Assembly (NCBI GenBank): GCA_026552835.1
Contig: JAPMTY010000073.1
Coordinates: forward strand, 1-14,028
Direction: 5' to 3'
Source of the DNA: Candidatus Methanoperedens sp.
GTDB lineage: Archaea > Halobacteriota > Methanosarcinia > Methanosarcinales > Methanoperedenaceae
DNA: 14,028 nucleotides
Every line of letters begins with the position of its first letter. The stretch's first letter is position 1. The notes under the pieces were generated by a model that was not told where the DNA came from, ran no database searches, and saw only the letters and a list, made by a program, of their open reading frames with translations. The translations under genes and the position numbers were made by a program. Shown here piece after piece: positions 12,958-14,028 of the stretch.

Positions 12958-13785
12958 ATGAAAGAAAACTGGCACGCGGAAAAAGCAGGTAAATGGACAA
13001 GTTACTGGAAGGATGAGGCGCACGACCCTTCCGCTCCATATATTCTGACAAAGTGCATGGAAATTTCGGGAGAGAATCGAAAAGAAATTGAACTGGATGT
13101 TGTAGAAGAAGAAAGCATAAAAATAATGCTGGACGGTCGGCACCTCGTCACTCTTCTTGCCCTTCCGGGAGAGCTTCGTGAACTTGCTGCGGGATTTCTT
13201 ATATGCGAGGGCGTTCTTAAGAGAATAGAAGACATTCGTTCGATATCCGTCCAAGGAGATACCGTTTTTTGCCAAAGTTCACTCGATAACAGCGAACTTG
13301 ACCTGTGGACAGAGGTCAGGAGTTCAGGATGCATTGGCATAAAATCTTCATGGGAAGGAATAGAACCTATCACCTCAAGTGTTCGGATGGAAAAAGAAGT
13401 GCTGCTGAACGCTATTGAACTGATAAAAGAGAAGGGGAAGATATGGAGACGGACAGGCGGCACCCACTCTTCGCTTATTTGCACCAAAGAAGGTGATATC
13501 GTATCGTTTTGCGAGGATGTCAGCAGGGCGTGCTCTGTGGACAAGGCTGCCGGAGCGGCGCTGCTTTCGGGAAGAGACCTTTCAGACTGTGCCCTTGTCA
13601 CAACAGGAAGGCTTTCAGGCGGGATGGTGGCAAAAGTGGCGCGGGCAGGGATACCGATCGTGGTGAGCAAGGCAGCGCCGTTGAGTACAGGGGTTGCGCT
13701 CTCAAAAATGGTCGGTATGACGCTTGTGGCATTTGTGAGAAACCCGAATCTATATGTATATTCTGGCGAAGAGAGGATAATATAA
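12958..13785 (+). CDS. fdhD: FdhD-type cofactor sulfurtransferase
   Basis: This 275-residue protein is of the FdhD family. In E. coli, FdhD passes sulfur from IscS to the bis-molybdopterin cofactor of formate dehydrogenase; here the client is most likely FwdB, whose gene ends seven bases upstream. Visible motifs are PGELRELAAGFLICEGVL (70-87), RTGGTHSSLIC (165-175; the family has TGG.HAA), FCEDVSRACSVDKAAG (184-199; equivalent to EDVGRHNAVDK), TTGRLSGGMVAKVARAGIPIVVSKAAPLSTGVALSK (215-250) and MTLVAFVRNPNLYVYSG (254-270). The E. coli CxxC is represented by one Cys125 in RSSGCIG. A single Cys is known in part of the family, but sulfur transfer would then not use a CxxC pair. The N-terminal 30 residues (WHAEKAGKWTSYW) seem extra. 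GGAG lies only two bases before the ATG. Confidence 0.88.
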   Translation: MKENWHAEKAGKWTSYWKDEAHDPSAPYILTKCMEISGENRKEIELDVVEEESIKIMLDGRHLVTLLALPGELRELAAGFLICEGVLKRIEDIRSISVQGDTVFCQSSLDNSELDLWTEVRSSGCIGIKSSWEGIEPITSSVRMEKEVLLNAIELIKEKGKIWRRTGGTHSSLICTKEGDIVSFCEDVSRACSVDKAAGAALLSGRDLSDCALVTTGRLSGGMVAKVARAGIPIVVSKAAPLSTGVALSKMVGMTLVAFVRNPNLYVYSGEERII

Positions 13786-13821
13786 ACAATTTTAAATTTT
13801 AGAAAATATGAGGTAAGTGCC

Positions 13822-14028
13822 GTGCTTGATGGAAAACTATTGATCGGAGGAAAATGGAAAACCTGCGATAGGAAATTCGAATCTTTGAATCCTGCTACAG
13901 GCGATGTTATCGGAAGAGCATGTCTTGCAGGAAATGAAGAAGTTACAGAAGCCGTAAAGGAAGCAAAATTAGCCAAGGCAAGCTGGAACAAAATTGACAT
14001 AAGTGAAAGGGCAAGAATTTTTACCAGC
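13822..14028 (+). CDS. Aldehyde dehydrogenase family protein, N-terminal part (cut by window end)
   Basis: The first 69 codons show the usual beginning of an NAD(P)-dependent aldehyde dehydrogenase: LLIGGKWKTCDRKFESLNPATGDVIGRACLAGNEEVTEAVKEAK, then AKASWNKIDISERARI. The catalytic Cys and Glu lie beyond the window, so the substrate cannot be judged. The start is a GTG at 13822, with GAGGT (13810-13814) seven bases before it. A TTTAAATTTTA string at 13791-13801 could be a separate promoter, so it is uncertain whether this gene belongs to the fwd transcript or begins a new one. A link to formylmethanofuran chemistry is not shown. Confidence 0.8.
   Translation, partial: MLDGKLLIGGKWKTCDRKFESLNPATGDVIGRACLAGNEEVTEAVKEAKLAKASWNKIDISERARIFTS

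Noticed and set aside
13002..14000. Minus-strand open frame of 332 codons
   Set aside because: It is antisense to fdhD and the start of the aldehyde dehydrogenase gene. Its composition is Ser/Pro-rich with no recognisable domain.
1..14028. tRNA, rRNA, CRISPR arrays, insertion sequences, or a molybdenum/tungsten cofactor riboswitch
   Set aside because: No repeat-spacer pattern, transposase, tRNA-like cloverleaf or rRNA core was seen. The 99-base tupA upstream region is too short and lacks the structure for such a riboswitch.

Overview
The window looks like a chromosomal stretch of a methanogenic or methane-oxidizing euryarchaeon of the Methanosarcinales type. An anaerobic methanotroph of the Ca. 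Methanoperedens group is my best guess, at moderate confidence. The central evidence is a complete six-gene formylmethanofuran dehydrogenase cluster in the order E-F-A-C-D-B, the order known for the Methanosarcina fmd operon. Other archaeal signs are BRE/TATA-like promoters, T-rich terminators, Roadblock/LC7 and desulforedoxin-like small proteins, and strong GGAGGT-type ribosome binding sites. The sequence is of intermediate GC, and genes are packed mostly on the + strand.

Layout. 1-573 is the C-terminal half of threonine synthase. 640-801 (-) is a small ribbon-helix-helix-like protein. 1128-3792 (+) is a tight three-gene run: a membrane protein with a CNIG motif, a membrane-anchored PQQ-type sugar/sorbosone dehydrogenase, and a MidA/NDUFAF7-type methyltransferase. 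3839-4096 (-) encodes a lysine/alanine-rich tail joined to a desulforedoxin-like metal site. 4249-5948 (+) holds a seven-helix membrane protein, a Roadblock/LC7 protein and a ModE-type regulator with one Mop (TOBE) domain.

5949-6047 is the main regulatory region. It has a T-run, a BRE/TATA element, and a perfect 7-bp inverted repeat (TTATGTT-N6-AACATAA) lying over the expected transcription start. From there a near-continuous operon runs: tupA (tungstate-binding lipoprotein), fwdE, fwdF, fwdA, fwdC, fwdD, fwdB and fdhD. The start of an aldehyde dehydrogenase gene is cut by the window end.

How they fit together. Formylmethanofuran dehydrogenase needs tungsten or molybdenum on a bis-pyranopterin cofactor plus many iron-sulfur clusters. 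The cluster appears to join oxyanion sensing (ModE-Mop), oxyanion capture (TupA), cofactor sulfuration (FdhD) and the enzyme under one control point. Membership in one transcript and the identity of the operator are inferences. The gene identities are strongly supported by conserved motifs. No RNA genes, CRISPR arrays, insertion sequences or origins were seen, and no gene-free stretch exceeds 300 bases; the longest is 802-1127, or 901-1127 if the longer start of the small - strand gene is used.
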